In this document: positions 7,777 through 15,921 of the stretch, piece by piece | How positions within the stretch are numbered: the stretch's first letter is position 1 | Layout: every line of letters begins with the position of its first letter | Assembly (NCBI RefSeq): GCF_015672735.1 | Contig: NZ_JADABY010000044.1 | Coordinates: 1-64,000, forward strand | From: Citrobacter sp. Res13-Sevr-PEB04-36 | GTDB lineage: Bacteria; Pseudomonadota; Gammaproteobacteria; Enterobacterales; Enterobacteriaceae | Length of the DNA: 64,000 bases | Reading direction: 5' to 3' | Program-made: the position numbers and the translations under genes | The notes under the pieces: model-generated | Databases searched by the model: none | What the model saw: only the letters and a program-made list of their open reading frames with translations | Told to the model about the DNA's origin: nothing

Positions 7777-8697
7777 ATGTTCCCCCAATGTAAATTTTCA
7801 CGCGCGTTTTTGCATCCGCGCTACTGGCTCACATGGTTTGGTGTCGGTGTTCTTTGGTTACTGGTGCAACTCCCCTACCCAGTACTGTGCTTTTTGGGTA
7901 CGCGTACCGGAACGCTTGCACGTCCATTTTTAAAGCGTCGTGAATCTATTGCCCGTAAAAATCTCGAACTGTGCTTCCCAAATCTGTCACAAAAAGAACG
8001 AGACAAGTTGATCGAAGAGAACTTTCATTCACTTGGCATGGCGCTGCTTGAAACCGGCATGGCCTGGTTCTGGCCTGACCGCCGGGTGCGTAAATGGTTT
8101 GACGTTGAAGGTCTCGACAACCTGAAGCGGGCGCAGTCGCAAAAACGTGGCGTGATGGTGGTCGGTGTGCACTTTATGTCACTGGAACTGGGGGGCCGTG
8201 TCATGGGGCTTTGCCAGCCTATGATGGCAACCTATCGCCCGCACAACAATAAGTTGATGGAGTGGATCCAAACCCGTGGACGGATGCGCTCAAACAAAGC
8301 CATGATCGGCAGAAATAACCTGCGCGGCATTGTCAGCGCGCTGAAAAAAGGGGAAGCCGTATGGTTTGCTCCCGATCAGGACTACGGTCGCAAAGGCAGT
8401 TCTTTTGCTCCCTTTTTCGCCGTCAAGGACGTCGCAACAACCAATGGTACCTACGTACTGTCACGCTTATCCGGTGCAGCGATGTTGACTGTCACCATGG
8501 TGAGAAAAACGGACAACACTGGCTACCGTCTGTTTATCACGCCAGAGATGGAAGGTTACCCAACTGATGAGGGTCTGGCAGCAGCTTATATGAACAAAAT
8601 TATTGAGAAAGAGATCATGCGTGCACCCGAGCAGTATCTCTGGATCCATCGTCGCTTCAAAACTCGCCCGATGGGTGAAGCCTCGTTATATACGTAA
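7777..8697 (+). CDS. lpxP: palmitoleoyl-ACP-dependent lipid A acyltransferase LpxP
   Basis: LpxP adds palmitoleate to Kdo2-lipid IVA at low temperature in place of the laurate added by LpxL. The product has 306 residues from ATG 7777, the same length and MFPQCKFSR start as E. coli LpxP; the frame is open further upstream to 7600 but that part has no family match. The acyltransferase motif HFMSLELGGR (H-X4-E) sits near residue 132. A hydrophobic N-terminal segment (YWLTWFGVGVLWLLVQLPYPVLCFLG) anchors it in the inner membrane. Regulation by cold and sigma-E is known for the family; the promoter candidate is at 7673-7700. Confidence 0.96.
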   Translation: MFPQCKFSRAFLHPRYWLTWFGVGVLWLLVQLPYPVLCFLGTRTGTLARPFLKRRESIARKNLELCFPNLSQKERDKLIEENFHSLGMALLETGMAWFWPDRRVRKWFDVEGLDNLKRAQSQKRGVMVVGVHFMSLELGGRVMGLCQPMMATYRPHNNKLMEWIQTRGRMRSNKAMIGRNNLRGIVSALKKGEAVWFAPDQDYGRKGSSFAPFFAVKDVATTNGTYVLSRLSGAAMLTVTMVRKTDNTGYRLFITPEMEGYPTDEGLAAAYMNKIIEKEIMRAPEQYLWIHRRFKTRPMGEASLYT

Positions 8698-8726
8698 AAA
8701 GAAAGGCCTGATGGCCTTTCTTTTTT
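8698..8726. terminator. bidirectional terminator after lpxP
   Basis: GAAAGGCC-TGAT-GGCCTTTC (8701-8720), extended by A:T pairs and followed by T6, is a strong rho-independent terminator for lpxP. The upstream A-run makes it work also for the convergent gene at 8738. Confidence 0.9.
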
Positions 8727-8737
8727 CTGCGACTGAA

Positions 8738-9352
8738 TTACTTAATGTCCCATTTGTTCTGTAGTTCAGTCATCCGCTGACTGTATTCTCGCCAAAGACA
8801 GGCGGGCTTATCCTGCTCTTTCCAGCACTCATTACGACCTTTGATCCAACCGCGCTGCTCCGCTTTCAGCGTCGAGTCATTATTCGACTTAACCAGTGCC
8901 TGCTTGTAGATGCCATTCAGTTTCAAATCCATTGCGGAAAGTGACGGGCTCTGACAAATAATCTCTTCCATACTTCCCTTGTCCACCGCCGCACAGGAGA
9001 AAGACGGGCCAGCGTTCGCCGATGTCTTCGCTGGAGCATAGCTCTTTTCATCGTCAGGCTGGCAAATCCCGTGCTTACGATTAGGGCCAGTCCAGGAAAC
9101 GGCCGGGCTACCGTCATCATTACGGGAAATAGAAACGGTATTGTTACCGCTTTTCGCTTCCCAGTAATTTTCGTTGAATGTCTTAACGGTCGCTTTCGCA
9201 CCATCAATCCAGACATTACCTTTGCCATCACTATTCACGCCACCAATACTTGCGCAGCTGAAATTTAACGCTTGCGGGGCTGCCGCCATCGACGTCAGTG
9301 GGGTAAGAACGAGTGCTAACATCATCAATCTGGTCATTTTTAACCTTTTCAT
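8738..9352 (-). CDS. exported LprI/DUF1311 family protein
   Basis: This encodes about 204 residues with a signal peptide (MKRLKMTRLMMLALVLTPL, cleavage after SMA-AAP). The C-terminal ~90 residues (FSCAAVDKGSMEEIICQSPSLS onward) match the LprI/DUF1311 domain, with its paired cysteines (C131, C144 region and CWKEQDKPACLWREY near the end) and a helical QRGWIKGRNECW motif. LprI-type proteins are described as lysozyme inhibitors or periplasmic proteins of unclear role. The N-terminal ~75 residues hold another Cys pair and no recognised domain. ATG 9352 was chosen over TTG 9358; ATG 9337 has an AAGG before it and is a real alternative. Confidence 0.75.
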   Translation of the reverse strand: MKRLKMTRLMMLALVLTPLTSMAAAPQALNFSCASIGGVNSDGKGNVWIDGAKATVKTFNENYWEAKSGNNTVSISRNDDGSPAVSWTGPNRKHGICQPDDEKSYAPAKTSANAGPSFSCAAVDKGSMEEIICQSPSLSAMDLKLNGIYKQALVKSNNDSTLKAEQRGWIKGRNECWKEQDKPACLWREYSQRMTELQNKWDIK

Positions 9353-9514
9353 TATCAATTTCCGCGCAAAATTAACCGTATTAAGAACATGGTGATATGG
9401 GAAATATCTGAGTAACTATCGCGTCGCTCAATGGTGATTCATTGCTAACAGAAATCAAACTGTCGCCGATTCACGACACTTGTAAGTTATTAAAATTAAA
9501 TAAAAAAATGCCTC

Positions 9515-9543
9515 TTGTCTCGTCTCATTTTTAGGCGTACATT
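9515..9543 (+). promoter_or_regulatory. promoter of the ypdK leader transcript
   Basis: TTGTCT (9515-9520), a 17-bp spacer and TACATT (9538-9543) form a credible sigma-70 promoter. Transcription would start near 9550, giving a leader of about 145 nt before ypdK. Confidence 0.55.
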
Positions 9544-9549
9544 AGCGCC

Positions 9550-9695
9550 GTCTGGAGCATTAAAGCTCAGAATTCTGAGGTGATGCTGCGAAACAAACGC
9601 GGGGGAAATCTCCCTTTCGTTGACGCTGGCGTCAGCTCTCTATCAGGTAAGTGTATGTTCATTTAGGCGTGCTTTGGTACGCGGAGTGATGAAAA
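9550..9695 (+). ncRNA. structured leader RNA of ypdK (putative)
   Basis: Between the promoter at 9515-9543 and ypdK the sequence can form several compact hairpins: GAGC-ATTAAA-GCTC near 9556, GGGA-AAT-CTCCC near 9613-9624, and TGACGC-TG-GCGTCA near 9630. There is no other open frame. This looks like a regulatory leader or an sRNA with a small frame, not plain spacer. No named RNA family was recognised. Confidence 0.4.
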
Positions 9696-9767
9696 GTGAA
9701 ATATTTCTTTATGGGCATTTCATTTATGGTCATCGTTTGGGCCGGTACGTTTGCCCTGATGATCTAA
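9696..9767 (+). CDS. ypdK: small membrane protein YpdK (23 aa)
   Basis: A GTG-initiated frame of 23 residues (MKYFFMGISF start, WAGTFALMI end) is a single hydrophobic helix and matches YpdK of E. coli, a small membrane protein detected experimentally there. AGTGATGAAAA precedes the GTG. It is encoded between lpxP and alaC as in E. coli. Its function is unknown. It is followed by the terminator at 9789-9810. Confidence 0.85.
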   Translation: MKYFFMGISFMVIVWAGTFALMI

Positions 9768-9788
9768 ATTAAAAGATGCAGCAAAAAA

Positions 9789-9810
9789 ACAGGAGCCCTC
9801 AGGCTCCTGT
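9789..9810. terminator. bidirectional terminator of ypdK and alaC
   Basis: ACAGGAGCC-CTCA-GGCTCCTGT is a perfect 9-bp stem. The minus strand continues with T7 (A-run 9783-9789 on plus), so alaC ends here. On plus the tail is TTTGCTTTT, which can end ypdK. Confidence 0.9.
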
Positions 9811-9835
9811 TTGCTTTTATGGATTCACCGTTCGG

Positions 9836-11074
9836 TTAGTCAGCACTTTCAGCAGTTGATTTCGTGCCGGAAGGCAGCAGGCCATCGGCACGGAACATGG
9901 CTTTAATCCCTCGGATCGCCTGACGAATACGGTCACGATTCTCAATTAACGCAAAGCGCACGTGGGTATCGCCATAATCACCAAAACCCACTCCCGGCGA
10001 CACGCAGACCTTCGCGTCATTCAGCATTTTTTTAGCAAACTCAAGCGAGCCCATTGCAGCATACTGCTCAGGAATTTTTGCCCAGACATACATCGACGCC
10101 TTCGGCATCTCTACCATCCAGCCCGCTTCGTGCAGCCCTTTAACCAGCACATCGCGACGGCGCTTATACTGCTCTGCGATATCCCGTACGCACTGCTGGT
10201 CGCCTTCCAGGGCGGCAATGGCCGCAACCTGCAGCGGCGTAAAAGTACCGTAATCGTGATAGCTCTTAATACGCGCCAACGCATTAACCAATGTTTTGTT
10301 ACCCACCATAAAACCAATACGCCATCCCGCCATGTTATAACTTTTCGATAGCGTAAAGAATTCGACCGCCACATCGCGAGCACCGGGAACCTGCATGATC
10401 GACGGCGCTTTCCAGCCATCATAGACAATATCAGCATAGGCCAGGTCGTGAACCACCAGCACGTCGTAGCGTTTAGCCAGCGCGACCACTTTCTCAAAGA
10501 ATTCCAGCTCAACGCACTGCGCGGTCGGGTTGGACGGGAAACCTAAGATCATCATCTTCGGTTTCGGGTAGCTTTCACGGATCGCCCGCTCCAGCTCATT
10601 GAAGAAGTCAACGCCTTCCACCAGCGGCACGGAACGCACCTGCGCCCCGGCAATGACGGCGCCGTAAATATGGATTGGATAACTTGGATTAGGCACAAGG
10701 ACCGTGTCACCGTGATCGAGCGTAGCCAGCATCAGATGCGCCAGCCCCTCTTTAGAGCCGATGGTCACAATGGCTTCGGATTCAGGATCGATCTCAACGT
10801 CGTAGCGCTCCTGATACCAGCGGGAAATCGCCCGGCGCAGACGCGGAATGCCGCGAGAAGTAGAATAACCGTGAGTATCCGGGCGCTGCGCCACAGTACA
10901 CAGTTTTTCGACAATGTGAGGAGGCGTAGCCCCATCCGGGTTTCCCATACTGAAATCGATAATATCTTCGCCGCGCCGACGCGCAGCCATCTTCAGTTCA
11001 GCAGTGATGTTAAAAACGTACGGGGGAAGGCGATCAATACGCGTAAAACGACGTTCAGGGCGGGAGTCAGCCAT
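9836..11074 (-). CDS. alaC: glutamate-pyruvate aminotransferase AlaC
   Basis: AlaC (formerly YfdZ) makes alanine from pyruvate and glutamate using PLP; 412 residues, normal length. It is a class I/II aminotransferase: the N-terminal part has [11 protein letters not shown], the PLP-binding lysine is in [12 protein letters not shown] (S-x-K), and an arginine near the C-terminus in [11 protein letters not shown] should bind the substrate carboxylate. It starts at ATG 11074 and is monocistronic, ending at the terminator at 9789-9810. The upstream region contains a long inverted repeat (11181-11245) that would be in its leader or operator. Confidence 0.96.
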   Translation of the reverse strand: MADSRPERRFTRIDRLPPYVFNITAELKMAARRRGEDIIDFSMGNPDGATPPHIVEKLCTVAQRPDTHGYSTSRGIPRLRRAISRWYQERYDVEIDPESEAIVTIGSKEGLAHLMLATLDHGDTVLVPNPSYPIHIYGAVIAGAQVRSVPLVEGVDFFNELERAIRESYPKPKMMILGFPSNPTAQCVELEFFEKVVALAKRYDVLVVHDLAYADIVYDGWKAPSIMQVPGARDVAVEFFTLSKSYNMAGWRIGFMVGNKTLVNALARIKSYHDYGTFTPLQVAAIAALEGDQQCVRDIAEQYKRRRDVLVKGLHEAGWMVEMPKASMYVWAKIPEQYAAMGSLEFAKKMLNDAKVCVSPGVGFGDYGDTHVRFALIENRDRIRQAIRGIKAMFRADGLLPSGTKSTAESAD

Positions 11075-11180
11075 AGTATCCTCAGATTCACGTTAGCGCC
11101 CGGACCGTCCGAGCGACGCTGCCACGATGGTGGCACGTTTAGAAAATAGCCTGAATAAATTCCTGCTGTCGAGAGGCAAC

Positions 11181-11245
11181 GCAAAATATTTTTTCCTGCG
11201 TTAAAAGAGGAACAATAAAAATAAACGGGGAAAAAAATATTTTGC
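11181..11245. promoter_or_regulatory. long AT-rich inverted repeat upstream of alaC
   Basis: GCAAAATATTTTTTCC at 11181-11196 is mirrored by its reverse complement, with one extra A, at 11229-11245; the spacer is 32 bp. It lies about 107 bp upstream of the alaC start in the alaC/ypdA gap (11075-11461). It could be an operator for a dimeric regulator acting by looping, or a leader hairpin of alaC. Nothing else recognisable is seen in this gap. Confidence 0.4.
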
Positions 11246-11461
11246 AGATGTTGTTAAAATCACCATTTTTTAACATTTTGAAGTCATGGAATTTACTTTG
11301 AAAATCAATCAATCCTGGACGCGTCGTGTAAACTCACTTTTTCTTTACAATCCCCTTTTAATATTATGGTTTTTCCTCATTAGGTAGACGCGATGGGTAG
11401 ACTGGTCATCCTCGCTCAGGTTACCTATCATAGGGGTTTAATCTATTCGCAAGAGTCACCC

Positions 11462-13159
11462 GTGCACGAAATATTCAATATGCTGCTGGCGGTCTTTGAT
11501 CGGGCAGCGCTGATGCTGTTCTGTCTGTTTTTCCTGATCCGTATCCGCCTGTTTCGCGAACTGTTGCACAAGTCGGCCCACTCTCCGAAGGAGTTGCTCG
11601 CCGTAACCGCGATTTTCTCTATGTTTGCTCTGTTCAGCACCTGGTCCGGTGTACCGGTCGAAGGTTCTCTGGTTAACGTGCGCATTATTGCAGTAATGTC
11701 GGGGGGGATCCTGTTCGGCCCGTGGGTCGGTATCATTACCGGCATCATCGCTGGCATCCATCGCTACCTGATCGACATTGGCGGCGTCACCGCCCTGCCG
11801 TGCTTTATCACCAGTATTCTGGCGGGCTGTATTGCTGGCTGGATCAACCGTAAGATCCCCAAAGCGCAGCACTGGCGCGTTGGTATTTTAGGCGGGATGC
11901 TGTGCGAAACGTTGACCATGATCCTGGTCGTCGCCTGGGCTCCCACCACCGAACTGGGGCTGGATATAGTCTCCAAAATCGGTATCCCGATGATCCTCGG
12001 CAGCGTCTGTATTGGCTTTATTGTGATTCTGGTACAAAGCGTAGAAGGCGAGAAAGAAGCCAGCGCTGCCAGGCAAGCCAAGCTGGCTCTGGATATCGCC
12101 AACAAAACCCTGCCGCTCTTTCGCCAGGTCAACAGCGAGTCGTTACGTCAGGTGTGTGAAATTATTCGCCATGATATTCATGCAGACGCGGTTGCCATCA
12201 CCAATACCCAGCACGTGCTGGCCTATGTCGGCGTCGGGGAACTCAACTATCGCGATAACGATGACTTCGTCAGCCCTACCACCCAGGAAGCCATAAATCA
12301 CGGTAAAATCATCATAAAAAACAATGATGAAGCGCATCGCACACCGGAAATCCACTCCATGCTGGTGATCCCGCTATGGGAGAAAGGCGTCGTGACCGGC
12401 ACGCTGAAGATTTACTACTGTCATGCCCATCAGATCACCTCTTCGTTACAGGAAATGGCGATCGGTTTGTCGCAGATTATCTCTACGCAGCTTGAGGTTT
12501 CCCGCGCAGAACAACTACGAGAAATGGCAAATAAGGCAGAGTTACGCGCACTGCAAAGTAAAATCAATCCCCATTTTCTGTTCAATGCGCTGAACGCGAT
12601 TTCGTCATCGGTAAGGCTTAATCCAGATACCGCCCGCCAGCTGATTTTTAATTTGTCGCGCTACCTTCGCTATAATATTGAATTGAAAGACGATGAACAG
12701 ATCGACATCAAGAAAGAGCTGTATCAAATCAAGGATTACATCGCCATTGAGCAGGCCCGTTTTGGCGATAAGCTGACCGTTATTTATGATATTGATGAAG
12801 AGGTTAGCTGCTATATTCCCAGCCTGCTGATTCAGCCGCTGGTAGAAAACGCCATCGTTCACGGTATTCAGCCGTGCAAAGGAAAAGGCGTAGTCACCAT
12901 CAGCGTGGCAGAGTGCGGTAACCGGGTACGTATTGCCGTGCGGGATACGGGCCACGGTATCGATCCAAATGTAATTGAACGGGTCGAATCCAATGAAATG
13001 CCGGGTAATAAAATCGGCCTGTTGAATGTGCATCACCGCGTGAAGTTGCTCTATGGCGAAGGGCTGCATATCCGCCGCCTGGAGCCAGGCACCGAGATTG
13101 CGTTCTATGTGCCCAATCAGCACTCGCCCGCTGCCGCACCGGCGACCTTATTGCTTTAA
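11462..13159 (+). CDS. ypdA: pyruvate-sensing histidine kinase YpdA (PyrS)
   Basis: This LytS-type sensor kinase of the YpdA/YpdB system senses external pyruvate and helps induce the pyruvate transporter gene yhjX in E. coli. The chosen start is GTG 11462 ([14 protein letters not shown] follows), giving 565 residues, the E. coli length; the frame is open upstream to 11393, but the extra 23 residues have no counterpart. The order is a 5-6 TM-like 5TM-5TMR_LYT domain (about 1-190), a GAF domain (about 210-350), a His_kinase domain with H371 in [12 protein letters not shown], and an HATPase domain with LVENAIVHG and DTGHGID. It runs into ypdB 14 bp downstream. Confidence 0.93.
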   Translation: MHEIFNMLLAVFDRAALMLFCLFFLIRIRLFRELLHKSAHSPKELLAVTAIFSMFALFSTWSGVPVEGSLVNVRIIAVMSGGILFGPWVGIITGIIAGIHRYLIDIGGVTALPCFITSILAGCIAGWINRKIPKAQHWRVGILGGMLCETLTMILVVAWAPTTELGLDIVSKIGIPMILGSVCIGFIVILVQSVEGEKEASAARQAKLALDIANKTLPLFRQVNSESLRQVCEIIRHDIHADAVAITNTQHVLAYVGVGELNYRDNDDFVSPTTQEAINHGKIIIKNNDEAHRTPEIHSMLVIPLWEKGVVTGTLKIYYCHAHQITSSLQEMAIGLSQIISTQLEVSRAEQLREMANKAELRALQSKINPHFLFNALNAISSSVRLNPDTARQLIFNLSRYLRYNIELKDDEQIDIKKELYQIKDYIAIEQARFGDKLTVIYDIDEEVSCYIPSLLIQPLVENAIVHGIQPCKGKGVVTISVAECGNRVRIAVRDTGHGIDPNVIERVESNEMPGNKIGLLNVHHRVKLLYGEGLHIRRLEPGTEIAFYVPNQHSPAAAPATLLL

Positions 13160-13173
13160 CCAGGAGTGAAGTT

Positions 13174-13908
13174 GTGAAAGTCATCATTGTTGAAGATGAA
13201 TTCCTGGCCCAACAGGAACTGAGCTGGCTGATCAAAGAACACAGCCAGATGGAAATTGTCGGCACGTTTGACGACGGTCTGGATGTACTGAAATTTCTAC
13301 AGCATAACCGCGTCGACGCGATTTTTCTGGATATTAATATTCCCTCTCTGGACGGCGTATTACTGGCGCAAAACATCAGCCAGTTCGCGCATAAACCCTT
13401 TATTGTGTTTATTACCGCATGGAAAGAACATGCCGTTGAAGCGTTTGAACTCGAGGCGTTTGACTACATTCTGAAGCCGTACCAGGAGTCGCGAATTGTC
13501 GGTATGCTGCAAAAACTGGAAGCCGCCTGGCAGCAGCAACAAACGGGAACCCCGCTCGCAGCCCCCGTCACACGTGAAAATGACACTATCAACCTAATCA
13601 AAGATGAGCGGATCATCGTGACCCCGATCAACGACATCTACTACGCTGAAGCGCATGAAAAGATGACGTTCGTCTACACACGACGGGAATCGTACGTTAT
13701 GCCGATGAACATCAGCGAATTTTGCAGCAAACTGCCGGCCTCACATTTCTTCCGCTGCCACCGCTCGTTCTGCGTGAATCTGAATAAAATCCGCGAGATC
13801 GAACCGTGGTTCAATAACACCTACATTCTGCGCTTAAAAGATCTGGAATTTGAAATCCCGGTCAGTCGGAGTAAAGTGAAAGAGTTCAGGCAGTTAATGC
13901 ATTTATAG
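13174..13908 (+). CDS. ypdB: LytTR-type response regulator YpdB (PyrR)
   Basis: This is the response regulator partner of YpdA, 244 residues. The receiver domain (1-120) has D53 in FLDINIPSLDG and K in ILKPYQES. The C-terminal LytTR DNA-binding domain (about 140-240) includes FFRCHRSFCVNLNKI. GTG at 13174 is the start, preceded by CAGGAGTGAAGTT. It is separated from ypdA by 14 bp and from ypdC by about 20 bp, so the three are probably cotranscribed. In E. coli its main known target is yhjX, which is not in this window. Confidence 0.95.
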   Translation: MKVIIVEDEFLAQQELSWLIKEHSQMEIVGTFDDGLDVLKFLQHNRVDAIFLDINIPSLDGVLLAQNISQFAHKPFIVFITAWKEHAVEAFELEAFDYILKPYQESRIVGMLQKLEAAWQQQQTGTPLAAPVTRENDTINLIKDERIIVTPINDIYYAEAHEKMTFVYTRRESYVMPMNISEFCSKLPASHFFRCHRSFCVNLNKIREIEPWFNNTYILRLKDLEFEIPVSRSKVKEFRQLMHL

Positions 13909-13932
13909 CGTTTATTCCACAGAGAAAGAGTG

Positions 13933-14787
13933 ATGAAAGAGTCAGGCTTGCCCGCAGACCAACAGTTTTTTGCCGATCTGTTCAGCGGCCTGGTGTTAAA
14001 CCCACAGCGCCTGGGCCGCGTGTGGTTTGCCACTCAGCCAGCCAATTTACCGACTGGCAGTTTATGTATTGACCTCCCGCGCCTCGATATCGTGCTGCGC
14101 GGGGAGTACAGCAATAAGCTGGAGAAATCTCAGCACAGTCTGCCAGAAGGCGAAATGCTGTTTATTCCGGCGAGAGCGGCGAATCTTCCCGGTAGCGACA
14201 AACCGGTAATGTTGTTGAGTCTGGTATTCTCACCGGCCTGGCTGGGTCTGTCGTTTTACGACAACCGTACAGCATCCCTTTTGCGCCCCGTTCGCCGTAT
14301 TGAATTGCCGCATCCGCAGAGGGGTGAAGGCGAAGCGATGCTTACGGCATTGACTCACTTGAGCCGCTCTCCTCACGCTCAAAGTATCATTCAGCCACTC
14401 GTACTCAGCCTGCTACATCTGTGCCGCAGCGTGGTCAATACCCGACCTGAAACGCAGCGCCCGCGCGCTGAATTTCTCTATCACAGCATGTGCAATTGGG
14501 TACAGGACAACTATGCCCAACCGCTGACTCGCGAAAACGTGGCGCAGTTTTTCAACATCACGCCAAACCACTTATCAAAACTGTTTACCCAACACGGCAC
14601 GATGGGGTTTGTTGAGTATGTCCGCTGGGTCAGAATGGCGAAAGCACGCATTATCTTACAAAAATATCATCTGCCAATGAGCGAAGTAGCACAGCGATGC
14701 GGATATCAGGACAGTGACTATTTTTGTCGCCTTTTCCGCCGCCAGTTCGGCCTGACGCCGGGAGAGTACAGCGCTCGTTTTCAGTAG
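13933..14787 (+). CDS. ypdC: AraC family regulator YpdC
   Basis: This 284-residue AraC/XylS-type transcription factor is the third gene of the ypdABC cluster. The C-terminal ~100 residues carry two HTH units (LTRENVAQFFNITPNHLSKL, then MSEVAQRCGYQDSDYFCRLF) and the family end motif FGLTPGEYSARF. The N-terminal half resembles a cupin-like sensor; no ligand can be named. AGAGAAAGAG stands just before ATG 13933; a GTG one codon upstream (13930) is possible. No target is known. Confidence 0.9.
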   Translation: MKESGLPADQQFFADLFSGLVLNPQRLGRVWFATQPANLPTGSLCIDLPRLDIVLRGEYSNKLEKSQHSLPEGEMLFIPARAANLPGSDKPVMLLSLVFSPAWLGLSFYDNRTASLLRPVRRIELPHPQRGEGEAMLTALTHLSRSPHAQSIIQPLVLSLLHLCRSVVNTRPETQRPRAEFLYHSMCNWVQDNYAQPLTRENVAQFFNITPNHLSKLFTQHGTMGFVEYVRWVRMAKARIILQKYHLPMSEVAQRCGYQDSDYFCRLFRRQFGLTPGEYSARFQ

Positions 14788-14861
14788 ATCCCATTGCCCA
14801 ATGATGGCTGTCCTTTGTTTGTAGTATATTGGTGGTTACTCTATTTTTTACAGGTGATGTC

Positions 14862-15866
14862 ATGGCGAAGCTGAGCGGGAAATATCAACGTGCATATCAA
14901 CGCGAATACGCCAAAGAAGCAGAGAAAAATGCCCTGGTATGGATAAGTCAGGATGACTATTTAGCGGAATGTCTGGATACTCATAAGCAATGTCACCAGG
15001 GTTATTCGCTTCAAGAGCAGATAAGCTCATGGCTTTTTATGCTACGCATGAAACGTATTCCGGATTTGTTAGGATTTAAAACCGCGATACAGTCAAATAA
15101 TATGGAAATCCTACACTCATCTCTGCTGCAATCAGCCATGATTAAACATGCGACACTGGGTGTGGATTCAGGTTGTGACCACTGTATTAATATATGGACA
15201 ACCCTGGATGTGCTCGCCGCAGGTCTGTTCGATCGCGTTCCGCTGTTATTACCTGAAAAATTAGGTATGAGTGATAACGGACACCCCGTTGCTATCGCGA
15301 TGACTAATTTAATGATGGCGCTATGGTACCAACGTGCTGACTTTAAAGCCGATGCCAGAAAAAGAGCGCAAAAGGTTCTGGCAACGAAGCAAGCGTCGGC
15401 CGACGTGTGTACCCTCCGCTATCTGATAGCACTCCTTGAAGAGGATGTGACAGAAGCAGGCACGCAACTCGATTTATATTGTAAAAGCGTATCTGCATTG
15501 AGGGAGCCGGGGCTCACTAAGCTCCATAAAATGTTCTGGCCATATGCACATGGCTTATACAATATGGCTTTTATTATATTGGGCAGAGAACAAGCCAGTT
15601 TGATGCAAACACCAGAAGCGGATTGTTTTATTGATGACCTGGCGGAATGGCAAATTAAGCATAATTATCGCCATGGACCACTTTTTTTTGCATATCCTGA
15701 ACCTATTGACGTTATTAATACTCTCATCTCGTGCACACCCCCAGAATGTTCTTTGCATCAACCCTACCTGGGTACGGATAAAAAATACAGAGAGGAAAGA
15801 TACCTGCACGCAGAATGTTTTGAACAAAAGATGATAAAGATAATTTTGGATAAAGTTGCCGGTTAA
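14862..15866 (+). CDS. orphan hypothetical protein (334 aa)
   Basis: This encodes 334 residues from ATG 14862 with AGGTGA seven bases upstream; the frame opens at 14829 but that part is unlikely. No signal peptide or membrane helix is seen. The N-terminus is basic and helical (MAKLSGKYQRAYQREYAKEA). The middle has a run of predicted helices with conserved-looking pieces LPEKLGMSDNGHP and TNLMMALWYQRADF, plus a C-x2-C (SGCDHCINIW). I do not recognise the family; a polymorphic-toxin immunity protein is one possibility, but no toxin gene is adjacent. It lies between ypdC and fryA, where E. coli K-12 has no such gene as far as I know. Its codon use is more AT-rich than its neighbours, which suggests acquisition. 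Confidence 0.75.
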   Translation: MAKLSGKYQRAYQREYAKEAEKNALVWISQDDYLAECLDTHKQCHQGYSLQEQISSWLFMLRMKRIPDLLGFKTAIQSNNMEILHSSLLQSAMIKHATLGVDSGCDHCINIWTTLDVLAAGLFDRVPLLLPEKLGMSDNGHPVAIAMTNLMMALWYQRADFKADARKRAQKVLATKQASADVCTLRYLIALLEEDVTEAGTQLDLYCKSVSALREPGLTKLHKMFWPYAHGLYNMAFIILGREQASLMQTPEADCFIDDLAEWQIKHNYRHGPLFFAYPEPIDVINTLISCTPPECSLHQPYLGTDKKYREERYLHAECFEQKMIKIILDKVAG

Positions 15867-15872
15867 AGCAGC

Positions 15873-15911
15873 CAGGCCGGACCAGACGCAGATACGTCAT
15901 CATCCGGCCTG
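15873..15911. repeat. REP-like hairpin between orphan gene and fryA
   Basis: CAGGCCGGA (15873-15881) pairs with TCCGGCCTG (15903-15911) around a 21-nt loop, between two convergent genes. The composition resembles an enterobacterial REP unit and there is no T-tract. Confidence 0.55.
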
Positions 15912-15921
15912 CCACGCAGAC

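Noticed and set aside
11393-11461. ATG start of ypdA with 23 extra residues
   Set aside because: GTG at 11462 gives the exact E. coli length and aligns from the first residues.
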